NCBI GenBank assembly: GCA_035934405.1
Contig: DASYXW010000076.1
Span: forward strand, 1-64,000
From: DASYXW01 sp035934405
GTDB lineage: Bacteria; Acidobacteriota; Terriglobia; UBA7540
Reading direction: 5' to 3'
DNA length: 64,000 nt
Shown: one piece after another, positions 8,405 to 17,212 of the stretch
Layout of the letters: the number at the start of each line of letters is the position of its first letter
How positions within the stretch are numbered: position 1 is the stretch's first letter
Notes under the pieces: generated by a model
What the model was told of the DNA's origin: nothing
Database searches by the model: none
Seen by the model: only the letters and a program-made list of their open reading frames with translations
Made by a program: the position numbers and the translations under genes

Positions 8405-9217
8405 ATGCATGCGTTACGAGATCCGGGTGTGTGGAGCGCGATTGTTGCCCTCTTGGCGCTCGTTCTGTCGCAATTGCCGCCGGTCGCCGAGCTCGTCAAG
8501 CGCCGGGCCCTCAAGCTGGTGATTCCCGATCAGGTGGGGCTGAATCATTACATGGGCAGCACCCAGGTGGACTGCTACGTGTCCATACACAACGTCGGCG
8601 GACGCGCGCTCACGGTTGCCCGCCTGGAATGCCTCATCATCTCAGCCGATGGGCCCGGTTGGCGGCTGCCGGGCGAGAGTTATTATGCCCGCCAGACCCA
8701 GGGAAATTCGGGTCAATGGCCCTTGCGTTTTCCCCTGGAGTGGATGGCGCTCAAGCCCGGCGAGCACTGGAGCGAGGGCGTCCATTTTGCCAAACCGTTT
8801 TCCCTTGAAGACGAAGAAAAGGTCGTGGAGCTTGGCAGCAGAATCAGGAATAACATTAATGCCAAACTGAACGCGCGGCGCGACGCCGGCCTGCCGCCTC
8901 GAGTGGAGGAGGCTGACGACGCGCTGGTGAACGAAGCCCGGCAGTTCTTTGAGAGCCACTTCAAGCTGTCGAAGGGCAATTTCCAATTGCTCTTCGCCGC
9001 CCTTTCCGAGAACGACGAGTTGCTGGCTCTGCGCGGCTTCAACTTCACCCTGTTTGAGAGCTCCGTGCGCACGCTCCGGTCCGCCACCGACGATTACAAG
9101 TTTGGCGCCGGGGTTTATTTCCCGAACGCCGACCAGTATAAGGTGCTCACGGCAAGACTCCATCCGCAGGCGGACGATGAGGCCGCGAAGGCTTACAAGA
9201 AGTATGGAACCGCCTGA
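8405..9217 (+). CDS. Hypothetical membrane-anchored protein
   Basis: A 270-residue protein I do not recognise. It has one N-terminal helix (residues ~8-27, VWSAIVALLALVLSQL) followed by a soluble domain. The soluble part has a beta-rich segment (QVDCYVSIHNVGGRALTVARLE) that resembles the start of immunoglobulin-like domains, and then a charged helical segment (~140-190). GGAGG lies just before the ATG, 23 bp after the peptidase stop, so it may be co-transcribed with that gene. No catalytic motif is visible. Confidence 0.7.
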   Translation: MHALRDPGVWSAIVALLALVLSQLPPVAELVKRRALKLVIPDQVGLNHYMGSTQVDCYVSIHNVGGRALTVARLECLIISADGPGWRLPGESYYARQTQGNSGQWPLRFPLEWMALKPGEHWSEGVHFAKPFSLEDEEKVVELGSRIRNNINAKLNARRDAGLPPRVEEADDALVNEARQFFESHFKLSKGNFQLLFAALSENDELLALRGFNFTLFESSVRTLRSATDDYKFGAGVYFPNADQYKVLTARLHPQADDEAAKAYKKYGTA

Positions 9218-9324
9218 AAACCCCGGTCCGGCCGCTGCCCCGAATCCGGATGCTGGATTTTCCTCACAACTTTACATTGCAAAGTACTTGACAGGCCGGC
9301 CGCTAACCGGCAGGATGGTGTGTC

Positions 9325-9939
9325 ATGTTGCCTGAGCCCAAGCTTCGCCCGTCGCTCGCTGCCACCCCCGCCCTCCACGAGCGTGCCATGGAGAATCTGC
9401 GGTTCATCCGCGAAACCATGGAGCGCTCCGGATCCTTCACCGCGGTGCCGGGTTGGGGCGGCGCGGCGATGGGCGCGACGGCGCTCGGCGCGGCGTATCT
9501 GGCGGCTCGCGAGCCCACCACGGCAGGCTGGCTGCGCGTCTGGGCCGTTGAGGCGCTCGTTGCTCTGGCGCTCGGCGCCTGGGGAGTCCGCCACAAGCTG
9601 CGCGCGGCGCGAACTCCCGCCCTCTCGGGACCGGCGCAGCGCTTCGTCTCGAGCTTTGCGCCGCCCATGCTGGCCGGCGCGCTTCTCACCGCGGCGCTCT
9701 ACCAGGCGGGTTGGACGCGCGTGCTGCCGGGCCTGTGGCTGTTGATTTACGGCGTGGCCGTGATCACGGCCGGCGCCTTCTCGGTAAAGATCGTTCCGGT
9801 GATGGGCGGGTGCTTCATGGCGCTCGGCGCGGTGGCGCTTTTTTCGCCGGCCGGATGGGGCAACGGCTTCATGGCGTCCGGGTTCGGCGGCCTGCAGATC
9901 ATTTTCGGCATCATCATCGCAAGGAGGTACGGTGGCTAG
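9325..9939 (+). CDS. Hypothetical multi-pass membrane protein
   Basis: A 204-residue protein with a ~38-residue soluble N-terminus (HERAMENLRFIRETMERS) and about five or six hydrophobic helices (for example WGGAAMGATALGAAYLAA and GLWLLIYGVAVITAGAFSV). No enzyme motif is seen. The stop codon overlaps the start of a winged-helix regulator by 8 bp, so the two genes are translationally coupled. Such membrane-protein/PadR- or MarR-like pairs often form self-regulated units; here that is inference from arrangement only. Confidence 0.75.
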   Translation: MLPEPKLRPSLAATPALHERAMENLRFIRETMERSGSFTAVPGWGGAAMGATALGAAYLAAREPTTAGWLRVWAVEALVALALGAWGVRHKLRAARTPALSGPAQRFVSSFAPPMLAGALLTAALYQAGWTRVLPGLWLLIYGVAVITAGAFSVKIVPVMGGCFMALGAVALFSPAGWGNGFMASGFGGLQIIFGIIIARRYGG

Positions 9940-10339
9940 AGCAAGTGCAGTTCTGAAAACGCAGGAGAATCCAGGCGCGCCGCGCGAGCCCCGAACGGGT
10001 CGGGGCGAGCTGCGCGGCGTCAGCGGCCGGCGCGCTGAGCAGACGCCGATGGCGCTCAACCGGCTTATCCACGAACGCATGCGGCTGGGCATCGTCAGCG
10101 CGCTGGCGGTGAACGAGGCGCTGAGCTTCAACGACCTGAAAAAGCTGCTGAAGACGACCGACGGCAACCTCAGCGTCCACGCCCGGAAGCTCGAGGAAGC
10201 GGGCTACGTCACCTGCGCGAAGTTCTTCCACAAGCGCGTGCCGAAGACGGAGTTCCGGCTCACCGCGAGCGGCCGCCGGACGCTCGAGCGCTACCTCGAC
10301 CACATGGAGGCGCTGATTCGCGCCACGCGCGAGGGGTAG
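9932..10339 (+). CDS. Winged-helix transcriptional regulator
   Basis: A 135-residue protein starting at GTG 9932, with AAGGAGG at 9921. Residues ~45-130 form a winged helix (IVSALAVNEALSFNDLKKLL, recognition segment DGNLSVHARKLEEAGYV, wing KTEFRLTASGRRTLERYL), matching the ArsR/MarR-like 'winged helix DNA-binding' family. The first ~40 residues are basic and low in complexity. It overlaps the upstream membrane-protein gene by 8 bp, so it probably regulates that operon. Ligand and operator are unknown. Confidence 0.88.
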   Translation: MARASAVLKTQENPGAPREPRTGRGELRGVSGRRAEQTPMALNRLIHERMRLGIVSALAVNEALSFNDLKKLLKTTDGNLSVHARKLEEAGYVTCAKFFHKRVPKTEFRLTASGRRTLERYLDHMEALIRATREG

Positions 10340-10386
10340 CAGTTGGCCTTCTGTAGAGACCGCCTTCCGCCGGGTATCGGTGCCGC

Positions 10387-10513
10387 TTCTGGATTCTGAG
10401 ATTTCAAATTTTCGATTCTGCGGCGCGTGCCGCGCCCGGCCGCGCCAGCGCAGCGAAGGAGCGATAGCTGTCATCTGGAATCCGGAGTCTTGAATCTGAA
10501 ATCTCCGATCCTG
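10387..10513. repeat. Degenerate GATTCTGA/TGAATCTG-type short repeats
   Basis: Clusters of related 7-8-mers (GGATTCTGAGATTTC; GGAATCCGGAGTCTTGAATC) at 10389-10420 and 10474-10513, partly inverted with respect to each other, with GC-rich sequence between. This is another member of the short-period repeat type seen through the window. Confidence 0.55.
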
Positions 10514-10552
10514 CGCGCGCGCCGTGCCCCGGGAGCGTAACCCAAATAACCA

Positions 10553-10581
10553 TTGACAAGATTATCGAGTTGGTGTATACA
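10553..10581 (+). promoter_or_regulatory. Sigma70-type promoter with long leader
   Basis: TTGACA (10553-10558), a 17-bp spacer and TATACA (10576-10581) form a near-consensus promoter. The -10 lies in GTGTATACATT, a partial palindrome that could be an operator. The next well-supported start codon is 10987, about 400 nt downstream. The interval contains only a poorly supported reading frame and two GAACGAAGCCAAT direct repeats. Confidence 0.6.
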
Positions 10582-10986
10582 TTCTAAGTTATCCAAAATG
10601 GGATGCCTACCTCAGCTTCGACCGTCACCCTTTCAACTCCCGAATCTAGAGCGAACGAAGCCAATCGAAGCCAATCGGCTTAACCAGTTTAGCTGCATTG
10701 AGATACATGAAAATAGGCCGGAACGAAGCCAATTTAGCTATCTTGACTATTATCAGTACATTACGGCTATTTTACCCCTGATTTTGAGAAAGTTAGCACC
10801 AAACGTACGTGTCAGCGTCTCCGATTCCGGCCGTGGCGCCAATTTCGGACCCCTAACGAAGCGCCACCGCAGGGAGCCCGGAGACTCGCAGGCAGCCGTT
10901 GACGGGGCACCCGCCGCCGATGTACGCTTCGAGTCGTCTGAGGAGGCAGAGGAGCAACTAGGGGAGGCCCTTAAAGGGAGGCAACA

Positions 10987-11328
10987 ATGGCGACAACTCC
11001 AGTGAGCGCGCCGCCGGCGGCCCAGCCGATCTGCGGCAAGATCGTCGAAGCCGAAGTGAAAATCTCAGTGGACCCCGGCCAGCCGTTGCCGCTCGCGTGC
11101 GCGCTTTACGCCATCGAGACCTCCGGCGGTGTGTGGCTCTGCGCTTACTACGGTACGAACAAGAGCGTTTTCGACTATCTGCCGCAGCGCGGGGCGGAGA
11201 TTGACGAGTCGCGGCTCGGCATCATGTTTCACACCCGTGAGTTCGTTCCCCGGGATCAATACCAGCCGGAGCGCTGGGAGGAGTTCAAGAAGGACAAACT
11301 TCGCACCTATGGTGGACACGGGCACTGA
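10987..11328 (+). CDS. Small hypothetical protein
   Basis: A 113-residue cytoplasmic protein preceded by AAGGGAGG. After a Pro/Ala-rich N-terminus it has a compact alpha/beta-like sequence (KIVEAEVKISVDPGQPLPLA, GGVWLCAYYGTNKSVFDYLP, ending RTYGGHGH). No family or catalytic motif is recognised. It is followed by a palindromic repeat at 11331-11476 that begins 3 bp after the stop and may act as its 3' hairpin. Confidence 0.65.
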   Translation: MATTPVSAPPAAQPICGKIVEAEVKISVDPGQPLPLACALYAIETSGGVWLCAYYGTNKSVFDYLPQRGAEIDESRLGIMFHTREFVPRDQYQPERWEEFKKDKLRTYGGHGH

Positions 11329-11330
11329 CC

Positions 11331-11476
11331 GGTTGCTGAAAAAGTGTGGGGAGCATGTCATTCTGAGCGCAGCGAAGAATCTCGGCATTTTTTCGGATCA
11401 AGCAAATGCCGAGATCCTTCGTCGGTCGCCCCGGCGACCTCCTCAGGATGACATCTACAGGGATTTTTCAGTGACC
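11331..11476. repeat. Nested palindromic repeat (TCATTCTGAGCG type)
   Basis: Outer arms CTGAAAAA / TTTTTCAG enclose inner arms TGTCATTCTGAGCGCAGCGA and its imperfect inverse ending CCTCAGGATGACA, and an inner AAATGCCGAGA/TCTCGGCATTT pair. The whole ~146 bp would fold into one hairpin. TCATTCTGAGCG-type sequences recur between genes in many bacterial genomes; no transposase is adjacent. Confidence 0.75.
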
Positions 11477-11554
11477 TACTAGCCGGTGCTGCCGCGGCCG
11501 TTGTGGAACGCGACATTAGGCTAGGCTAGTCGATAGGCTAGCAGGAGGAATCAA

Positions 11555-12238
11555 ATGCATTACGCCAAAAGATTACTGTGGGTTCTCGTCATCAGCCTGG
11601 CCGCGACCATCACCGCGGCGGCGCAGCGCATGGGCATGGGGCAGGCGCCCCACATTCCAGGAGTGTTCGCGCCGGTGGTCGGCTCCGGGGCGGAGTATCA
11701 GATTACGACTGAAAAGGGCGAGCCGCTGGATTGGACCTACGCCGTCGTCGGCGAGGAGGACGTGGACGGCCAGAAGGGTTACTGGCTGGAGATCCGCACC
11801 AACGCCCGCGGCGGTGAGATGATCATGAAGCAACTTATGGTGATGAGCGGCGCGACGCCGGGCATCAAGCGCATGATCATGCAGCCGCCGGGGCGCGGGC
11901 CGATGGAGATGCCCGTCGGCATGATGAACCGCATGATGCAGCACGGCGCCGAGTCCGCTGAGGCGAAGAGAAGCGGCGCCGGCCCCGGCATGGGCGAGAT
12001 CGTCGGCACGGAGACGATTACCGTGCCCGCCGGCACGTTCACCTGCGAGCACTACCGCTCAACTTCCAACGGCGAGACGTCCGATATGTGGGTCTCGACC
12101 AAGGTGGCGCCCTACGGCCTTGTCAAGATGACCTCCGCCAAAACCACCATGACGCTTCAGAAGACGCTCGAGCACGAGACCTCGAAGATTACCGGCGAGC
12201 CTCAGAAGATGCCGATGATTCCGGGGATGCCGCAGTAG
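11555..12238 (+). CDS. Secreted Met-rich protein, DUF4412-like
   Basis: A 227-residue protein with a signal peptide (residues 1-23, cleaved near TAAAQ) and a good ribosome site (AGGAGGA). The mature part has beta-strand segments typical of DUF4412-like lipocalin-style proteins (GEPLDWTYAVVGEEDVDGQK, VPAGTFTCEHYRS). It is rich in methionine (MGMGQ, MIMKQLMVMSG, MNRMMQ, PMIPGMPQ), which suggests metal or oxidant exposure, but no copper motif is clear. It converges on glgB and overlaps its 3' end by 50 bp. Upstream, TAGGCTAG is repeated three times (11517-11541). Function unknown. Confidence 0.75.
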   Translation: MHYAKRLLWVLVISLAATITAAAQRMGMGQAPHIPGVFAPVVGSGAEYQITTEKGEPLDWTYAVVGEEDVDGQKGYWLEIRTNARGGEMIMKQLMVMSGATPGIKRMIMQPPGRGPMEMPVGMMNRMMQHGAESAEAKRSGAGPGMGEIVGTETITVPAGTFTCEHYRSTSNGETSDMWVSTKVAPYGLVKMTSAKTTMTLQKTLEHETSKITGEPQKMPMIPGMPQ

Positions 12239-14243
12239 CAGATTCGGAGCCGGATCGCGCCGCCTGACCGCTTGGCGCCCCCGGCGGGCTCTTGAAGAAC
12301 ACCATGGCGAGTGGCGGCAGCATGATGGTGAGCGAGGCCGCTCGGCCGTGGACAGAGATGGGCTCAGCTTCCACGCCGCCGAGGTTGCCGAGGCCGCTGC
12401 CGCCATAAATCTCCGCGTCGCTGTTCAGCACTTCCTTCCAGAGGCCGGCGCGCGGCACGCCCAGGTGATAGTTGGGAAGCGGCACGGGGGTGAAGTTGCA
12501 GGCGGCAAGGATGACATCATCCGTCGTGCGGGCCTTGCGAATGAAGCTGACGGTGCTCGAAAGCGCGTCGTTGCAGTCAATCCACTCAAAGCCCGACCAG
12601 TCGAAATCAAGCTCATGGAGGGCGGGCTCCTCGCGGTGCAGCCGGTTGAGGTCGCGCACCCACTGCTGCACGCCGCGGTGTTGCGGATACTCCAGCAGTC
12701 CCCAGTCGAGCGCCTGGTTGTGATTCCACTCCCGCCCCTGTCCGAATTCTCCGCCCATGAACAGGAGCTTCTTGCCGGGTTGCCCGTACATGTAGCCTAG
12801 CAGCAGCCGGAGATTGGCGAACTTCTGCCAGCCGTCGCCTGGCATCTTGCCGAGCAGCGACTCCTTGAGATGCACGACTTCGTCGTGCGAGAGCGCCAGC
12901 ACAAAGTTTTCCGTGAAGGCGTATAGCATGCGGAAGGTGAGGTTGTTGTGGTGGAACTTGCGGTAGATGGGGTCCTTGCGCATGTACTCCAGCATGTCGT
13001 GCATCCAGCCCATATCCCACTTCATGCCGAAGCCCAGGCCGCCCAGATACGTCGGGCGCGAGACCATGGGCCACGAGGTGGATTCCTCGGCGACGGTCTG
13101 CGTGCCAGGATGGTTTCGGTAAACTTCCTCGTTGAAGCCGCGCAGAAACTGGATGGCGCCCAGGTTCTCCTTGCCGCCGTACTCGTTCGCCAGCCACTCG
13201 CCCTCTTGGCGCGAGTAATCGAGATAGAGCATGGAGGCAACACCGTCCACGCGCAGGCCGTCGGCGTGGTAGAGGTCGAGCCAGAACATGGCGCTCGACA
13301 TAAGAAAGCTGCGGACCTCGTTGCGGCCGTAATTGAAGATGAAGCTCTTCCAGTCGGGGTGGAATCCCTGGCGCGGGTCGGCGTGCTCGTAGAGGTGGGT
13401 GCCGTCGAAGAAGCCGAGTCCATGGCCGTCGGTCGGGAAGTGCGACGGGACCCAATCGAGAATCACGCCGATGCCGCGCTGGTGCAGGTAATCCACGAGG
13501 TACATGAAATCCTGCGGCGTGCCGTAGCGGCTAGTGGGCGCAAAGTAGCCGGTGACCTGGTAGCCCCAGCTCGCGTAGTACGGGTGCTCCATGATGGGCA
13601 TTAGTTCAACGTGCGTGAAGCCCGTCCGGTTGATGTATTCGGCAAGCCGTGGGGCAATCTCGCGGCAGTTCGGCAGACGGTCCGGCGCGGCCTCGTCACG
13701 CATCCAGGAGCCGAGGTGCATCTCGTAGATTGCCATCGGCGAGCCGGCCGCGTTCCGTTCGCGCCTCGACTGCATCCAGTCACCGTCCGACCAGTCATAG
13801 GCGAGGTCCCAGACAATCGAGGCTGTCTGCGGGGGCACTTCGGCGTGAAACGCGAAAGGATCGGCCTTGTCGATCTGATAGCCGAGGAAGCGAGACACCA
13901 CCTGATACTTGTAGTGGCTTCCCAGAGCGACCTTTGGTACCAATCCTTCCCAGATGCCGGAGTGTCCGCGCGGCCGCAGCGGATGGTTGTATTTCTCCCA
14001 GCCGTTGAAGTCGCCCATCACAAACACCTGTTCGGCGTTCGGCGCCCAGACGCTAAACAGGACGCCCTCCGCGCCCGCCACCGTCATGGGGTGAGCGCCG
14101 AGCTTGTCGAAGAGGCGGTAGTGGGTGCCCTCGTTGAACAGGTGAAGGTCCATGTCCGTCAGCAGGGTAGGCTCAACGGCGCCGGCTTCGTCTCCGGCGC
14201 GCTCAATTTCGGCGGCGCGCGTGGTTTCTTCTGCCTGGCTCAT
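12189..14243 (-). CDS. glgB: 1,4-alpha-glucan branching enzyme
   Basis: A GH13 enzyme that makes alpha-1,6 branches in glycogen. The ATG at 14243 (MSQAEETTRA) gives 684 residues; longer starts would run into a palindromic repeat. An N-terminal CBM48-like domain (~45-150, GVLFSVWAPNAEQVFVMGDF) is followed by the barrel. Catalytic motifs are GLRVDGVASMLYLDYSR (nucleophile Asp), VAEESTSWPMV (acid/base Glu) and LALSHDEVVH (transition-state Asp). The C-terminus carries a ~35-residue Ser/Ala-rich tail that overlaps the convergent gene. No other glycogen gene is adjacent. Confidence 0.96.
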   Translation of the reverse strand: MSQAEETTRAAEIERAGDEAGAVEPTLLTDMDLHLFNEGTHYRLFDKLGAHPMTVAGAEGVLFSVWAPNAEQVFVMGDFNGWEKYNHPLRPRGHSGIWEGLVPKVALGSHYKYQVVSRFLGYQIDKADPFAFHAEVPPQTASIVWDLAYDWSDGDWMQSRRERNAAGSPMAIYEMHLGSWMRDEAAPDRLPNCREIAPRLAEYINRTGFTHVELMPIMEHPYYASWGYQVTGYFAPTSRYGTPQDFMYLVDYLHQRGIGVILDWVPSHFPTDGHGLGFFDGTHLYEHADPRQGFHPDWKSFIFNYGRNEVRSFLMSSAMFWLDLYHADGLRVDGVASMLYLDYSRQEGEWLANEYGGKENLGAIQFLRGFNEEVYRNHPGTQTVAEESTSWPMVSRPTYLGGLGFGMKWDMGWMHDMLEYMRKDPIYRKFHHNNLTFRMLYAFTENFVLALSHDEVVHLKESLLGKMPGDGWQKFANLRLLLGYMYGQPGKKLLFMGGEFGQGREWNHNQALDWGLLEYPQHRGVQQWVRDLNRLHREEPALHELDFDWSGFEWIDCNDALSSTVSFIRKARTTDDVILAACNFTPVPLPNYHLGVPRAGLWKEVLNSDAEIYGGSGLGNLGGVEAEPISVHGRAASLTIMLPPLAMVFFKSPPGAPSGQAARSGSESATAASPESSASSEARR

Positions 14244-14342
14244 ATCCGAACGGTGCCTCGCTTCCCGGAATCGCGATGGACTCGGTGCTGCTCCAGTATA
14301 ACGAGCCGGCCGCGCAACGGCAAAGGCTGTGACCGTCCAGTG

Positions 14343-14499
14343 GTGACTCATTTTGCCGATTCTTGTAAGCTTGATTCCCCTCTCTGTCATTCCCGCGAAA
14401 GCGGGAATCCACCGCGAAATAAAGGCTCATCCTGGATGGATTCCCGCTTTCGCGGGAATGACACGCGCCAACAATTACGCACGGATCAAAATGAGTCAC
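14343..14499. repeat. Composite palindrome with two dRS3-like hairpins
   Basis: Outer arms GTGACTCATTTTG (14343-14355) and CAAAATGAGTCAC (14487-14499) are exact inverses. Between them two ATTCCCGC...GCGGGAAT hairpins (14386-14411 and 14437-14462) are inverted copies of each other. The ATTCCC-N8-GGGAAT core matches the Neisseria dRS3-type repeat. The layout resembles a non-autonomous mobile palindrome. Confidence 0.8.
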
Positions 14500-14557
14500 T
14501 ACCGACCGTCCCGGCTGTTTTGGCGGTGCACAAAACTCTGCTAGAGTTGGTTTCGAA

Positions 14558-17206
14558 ATGCCCCAGCCCTCCCCGAACCCGAAGCGCCGGCGACCGGTGG
14601 CGCAGTACGCGGCTCTGGCCGGGCTTTTTGTTGTGGCCGTCACCTACCAGGTGCGGATCATGGAATACCGCTTCCCCAATTGGTTCGGACACCGGAATGT
14701 GGCCGTCGTTCCCTTCCTGGTCGGGGAAAGCTCGAACGACCTCAGCATCGACTTTCTCCGCCCGGAAGCTGTGGCCGCGGGCTTACACCAGGGCGATACG
14801 CTGCTGGCGGTGAACGGCAGAACCGTAACCGGAACGAAGGTGTACGGTGAGGTCATGGCTCAAGCCCAGGGCGGTGACGTGCTCACCGTGACCGTCGCGC
14901 CGAAGGGAAGCGCGCCAGGCTCTGGCGGCCGCACAGCGCGCTTGAAGCTGCGGGGATCAAGTCCGGGTGTGAGGACCCTGAGTCTGCCAGTGGCAGTGTT
15001 GCTCTGGGTGGTCCTGCCGGTGTTCTGCCTGCTGCTCGGCTTCTGGGTGGCAACGGTGCGCCCGCGCGACCCTCGCGCCTGGCTTTTGCTGGCCCTCATG
15101 CTGACCTTTAGCGCTTTTTCCAGCCCCTTTGCCGAAAGCTGGGGGCCCGGCCTGCGCGTGCTCGGCATCGTTTACAACCAGAGTCTCGGTGCGCTTCTGC
15201 CCTTCTGGATGCTGCTCTTCGGAATCTACTTTCCCGAGCCTTTTCCGGCGAAGTTCCGATGGCGGTGGTGGGACTGGTGCATGTGGCTTTTCGGCGTGCC
15301 GCTGGTCGCTTTCGCGGCGGCCAATGCGGTTGTCGCTCTCGGCCAGGTGGAAGACTACGCCCCGGTCGCTTCCCTGGCGCGGCTGCTCACGAGGACCGAT
15401 AAGGCAACCACCGTCTTGGCTTACGCCGCGATGAGCACCTTCTTTGTCTGCCTCTGGGTGAAATCCAGCATGACGATTTCGCGCGACGCCCGGCGGCGGC
15501 TCCGGCTCTTGTACTGTGGCGCCACGGTCAGCTTCGCGCCGGTGTTCGTTCTCACCGTCGTCGCCCGCGTCATCCACCACACCCAGGTGGAAGAGTATTT
15601 TCCGGAGTGGGTGTCCCTCACCGCCTATTTTTTCCTCTTTCTCTTCCCGCTGACGCTGGCCTACGTGATTGTGGTGCACAAGGCCATGAACGTGAGCGTG
15701 GCCATCCGCCAGGGGCTGCAGTATGCCCTGGCCAAGGGCGGGATTCGCGTGCTGCGCGCTGGCATCAGCGTCGCCCTAATTACAGCCGTGGTTGAATTTC
15801 TGCAGCATTCGCGGACGAATCCGCTCCGGCTCTTCACCGTGATTGCGTTTTCCGTCGTTATCGGCATCCGGCTGCGGGCCCTCGGTGAACGGATGCGGGC
15901 CTGGACAGACCGCCGCTTCTTCCGCGACGCTTACAACGCCGAGCAGATCCTGGCCGAGCTCAGCGAGAACGTGCGTGGCATTGTTGAGACGCGTCCGCTG
16001 CTGCAGACGATCTCCGAACGGATCGCGGCGTCCCTGCACGTGCCGCATCTGGCCGTCCTGATTGACGGCAGCGGCCCCTACCGGCCCGCTTACGCCGTTG
16101 GCTACAACAGTATGCCGGAAGTGGTTTTTGCCGAAAACGCCGGCACGGTTAAGCGGCTGCGAGAGGAGCGCGAGCCGGCGCGGGTGTACCTCGACGACCC
16201 GAACTCCTGGGTGTACCGTGCGCCTGGAGTGAGTGAAGAGGAGCGCGCCACCCTCGCGACGCTTAAATCCGAGCTCCTGTTGCCGCTCGCCGCCCGCGAC
16301 CATCTCCTCGGCTTCATCAGCCTCAGCCAGAAATTGTCGGAGGAGCCTTACTCGGGCGCCGACCTACGGCTGCTGAAATCGGTGGCGGCCCAGGCCGGCC
16401 TAGCGCTCGAGAACTCCCGGCTCACGTCGGCAATTGCCGAAGAGATCGCGCAGCGCGAGCGGCTGAACCGGGAGGTCGAGATCGCGCGCGAGGTCCAGGA
16501 GCGGCTCTTTCCGCAGAAGCTGCCGGAGGTGGCAGGACTTGACTACTACGGCAAGTGCCGGCCGGCGCTGGGCGTCGGTGGCGACTACTACGATTTTCTG
16601 GCCCTGCCCGGCGGACGGCTCGGCATCGCGCTTGGCGACGTCTCGGGCAAGGGTATCGCTGCCGCGCTCATGATGGCCAGCCTCGAAGCTTCGCTTCGCG
16701 CCGAAGCCATGCGCGGCACGGACGACCTCGCGGCCCTCATCCAGAACGTCAACCACCTGGTCTACGATGCCACCGCTGAAAACCGCTACGCGACGTTCTT
16801 CTACGCCCAATACGATCCCACAGTGCGGCAACTGAGCTATGTCAATGCTGGTCACAATCCGCCGATGCTCTTCCGGAAGGGCGACGGCACGCGCCAGGTG
16901 GAACGCCTGGAGGCGGGCGGAACAGTGGTCGGACTGCTGCCGCAGTTTCCCTATCGCCAGGACGTCGTCCAGCTCGAACCGGGCGACCTGCTCGTCATCT
17001 ACACCGACGGCGTGAGCGAGGCCATGAATCCGGCGGATGAAGAGTGGGGCGAGGAGCACCTGATGGAGGCTGTCGAGCGCACCACCGGCCTCTGCGCGGC
17101 CGACACCATCGAACGGATCATGAGTGCCGCTGACGAGTTTGCCTCGGGCGCGAAGCAGCACGACGACATAACTCTGGTTGTGCTGCGAGTACTCGATCCC
17201 GCTTAA
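14558..17206 (+). CDS. PDZ-7TM-GAF-SpoIIE serine phosphatase
   Basis: An 882-residue signalling protein. Helix 1 (~18-34) leads to a PDZ domain (~60-140, GLHQGDTLLAVNGRTVTG) on the outer side, then about six to eight membrane helices (~145-400), a GAF domain (~470-620) and a PP2C-type SpoIIE phosphatase domain (~650-880). Metal-binding acidic motifs are visible: GGDYYDF, GDVSGKGIAAALMMA, IYTDGVSEAMN and DDITLVV. It should dephosphorylate an anti-anti-sigma factor (RsbU-like), but no STAS or anti-sigma gene lies nearby. Sensing by the PDZ and membrane part is inference. Confidence 0.92.
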   Translation: MPQPSPNPKRRRPVAQYAALAGLFVVAVTYQVRIMEYRFPNWFGHRNVAVVPFLVGESSNDLSIDFLRPEAVAAGLHQGDTLLAVNGRTVTGTKVYGEVMAQAQGGDVLTVTVAPKGSAPGSGGRTARLKLRGSSPGVRTLSLPVAVLLWVVLPVFCLLLGFWVATVRPRDPRAWLLLALMLTFSAFSSPFAESWGPGLRVLGIVYNQSLGALLPFWMLLFGIYFPEPFPAKFRWRWWDWCMWLFGVPLVAFAAANAVVALGQVEDYAPVASLARLLTRTDKATTVLAYAAMSTFFVCLWVKSSMTISRDARRRLRLLYCGATVSFAPVFVLTVVARVIHHTQVEEYFPEWVSLTAYFFLFLFPLTLAYVIVVHKAMNVSVAIRQGLQYALAKGGIRVLRAGISVALITAVVEFLQHSRTNPLRLFTVIAFSVVIGIRLRALGERMRAWTDRRFFRDAYNAEQILAELSENVRGIVETRPLLQTISERIAASLHVPHLAVLIDGSGPYRPAYAVGYNSMPEVVFAENAGTVKRLREEREPARVYLDDPNSWVYRAPGVSEEERATLATLKSELLLPLAARDHLLGFISLSQKLSEEPYSGADLRLLKSVAAQAGLALENSRLTSAIAEEIAQRERLNREVEIAREVQERLFPQKLPEVAGLDYYGKCRPALGVGGDYYDFLALPGGRLGIALGDVSGKGIAAALMMASLEASLRAEAMRGTDDLAALIQNVNHLVYDATAENRYATFFYAQYDPTVRQLSYVNAGHNPPMLFRKGDGTRQVERLEAGGTVVGLLPQFPYRQDVVQLEPGDLLVIYTDGVSEAMNPADEEWGEEHLMEAVERTTGLCAADTIERIMSAADEFASGAKQHDDITLVVLRVLDPA

Positions 17207-17212
17207 ACTGCT

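Noticed and set aside
10553..11005. 150-codon frame in the leader upstream of 10987
   Set aside because: It starts on the promoter itself, overlaps the next gene's start, and its composition follows the GAACGAAGCC repeats; no family.
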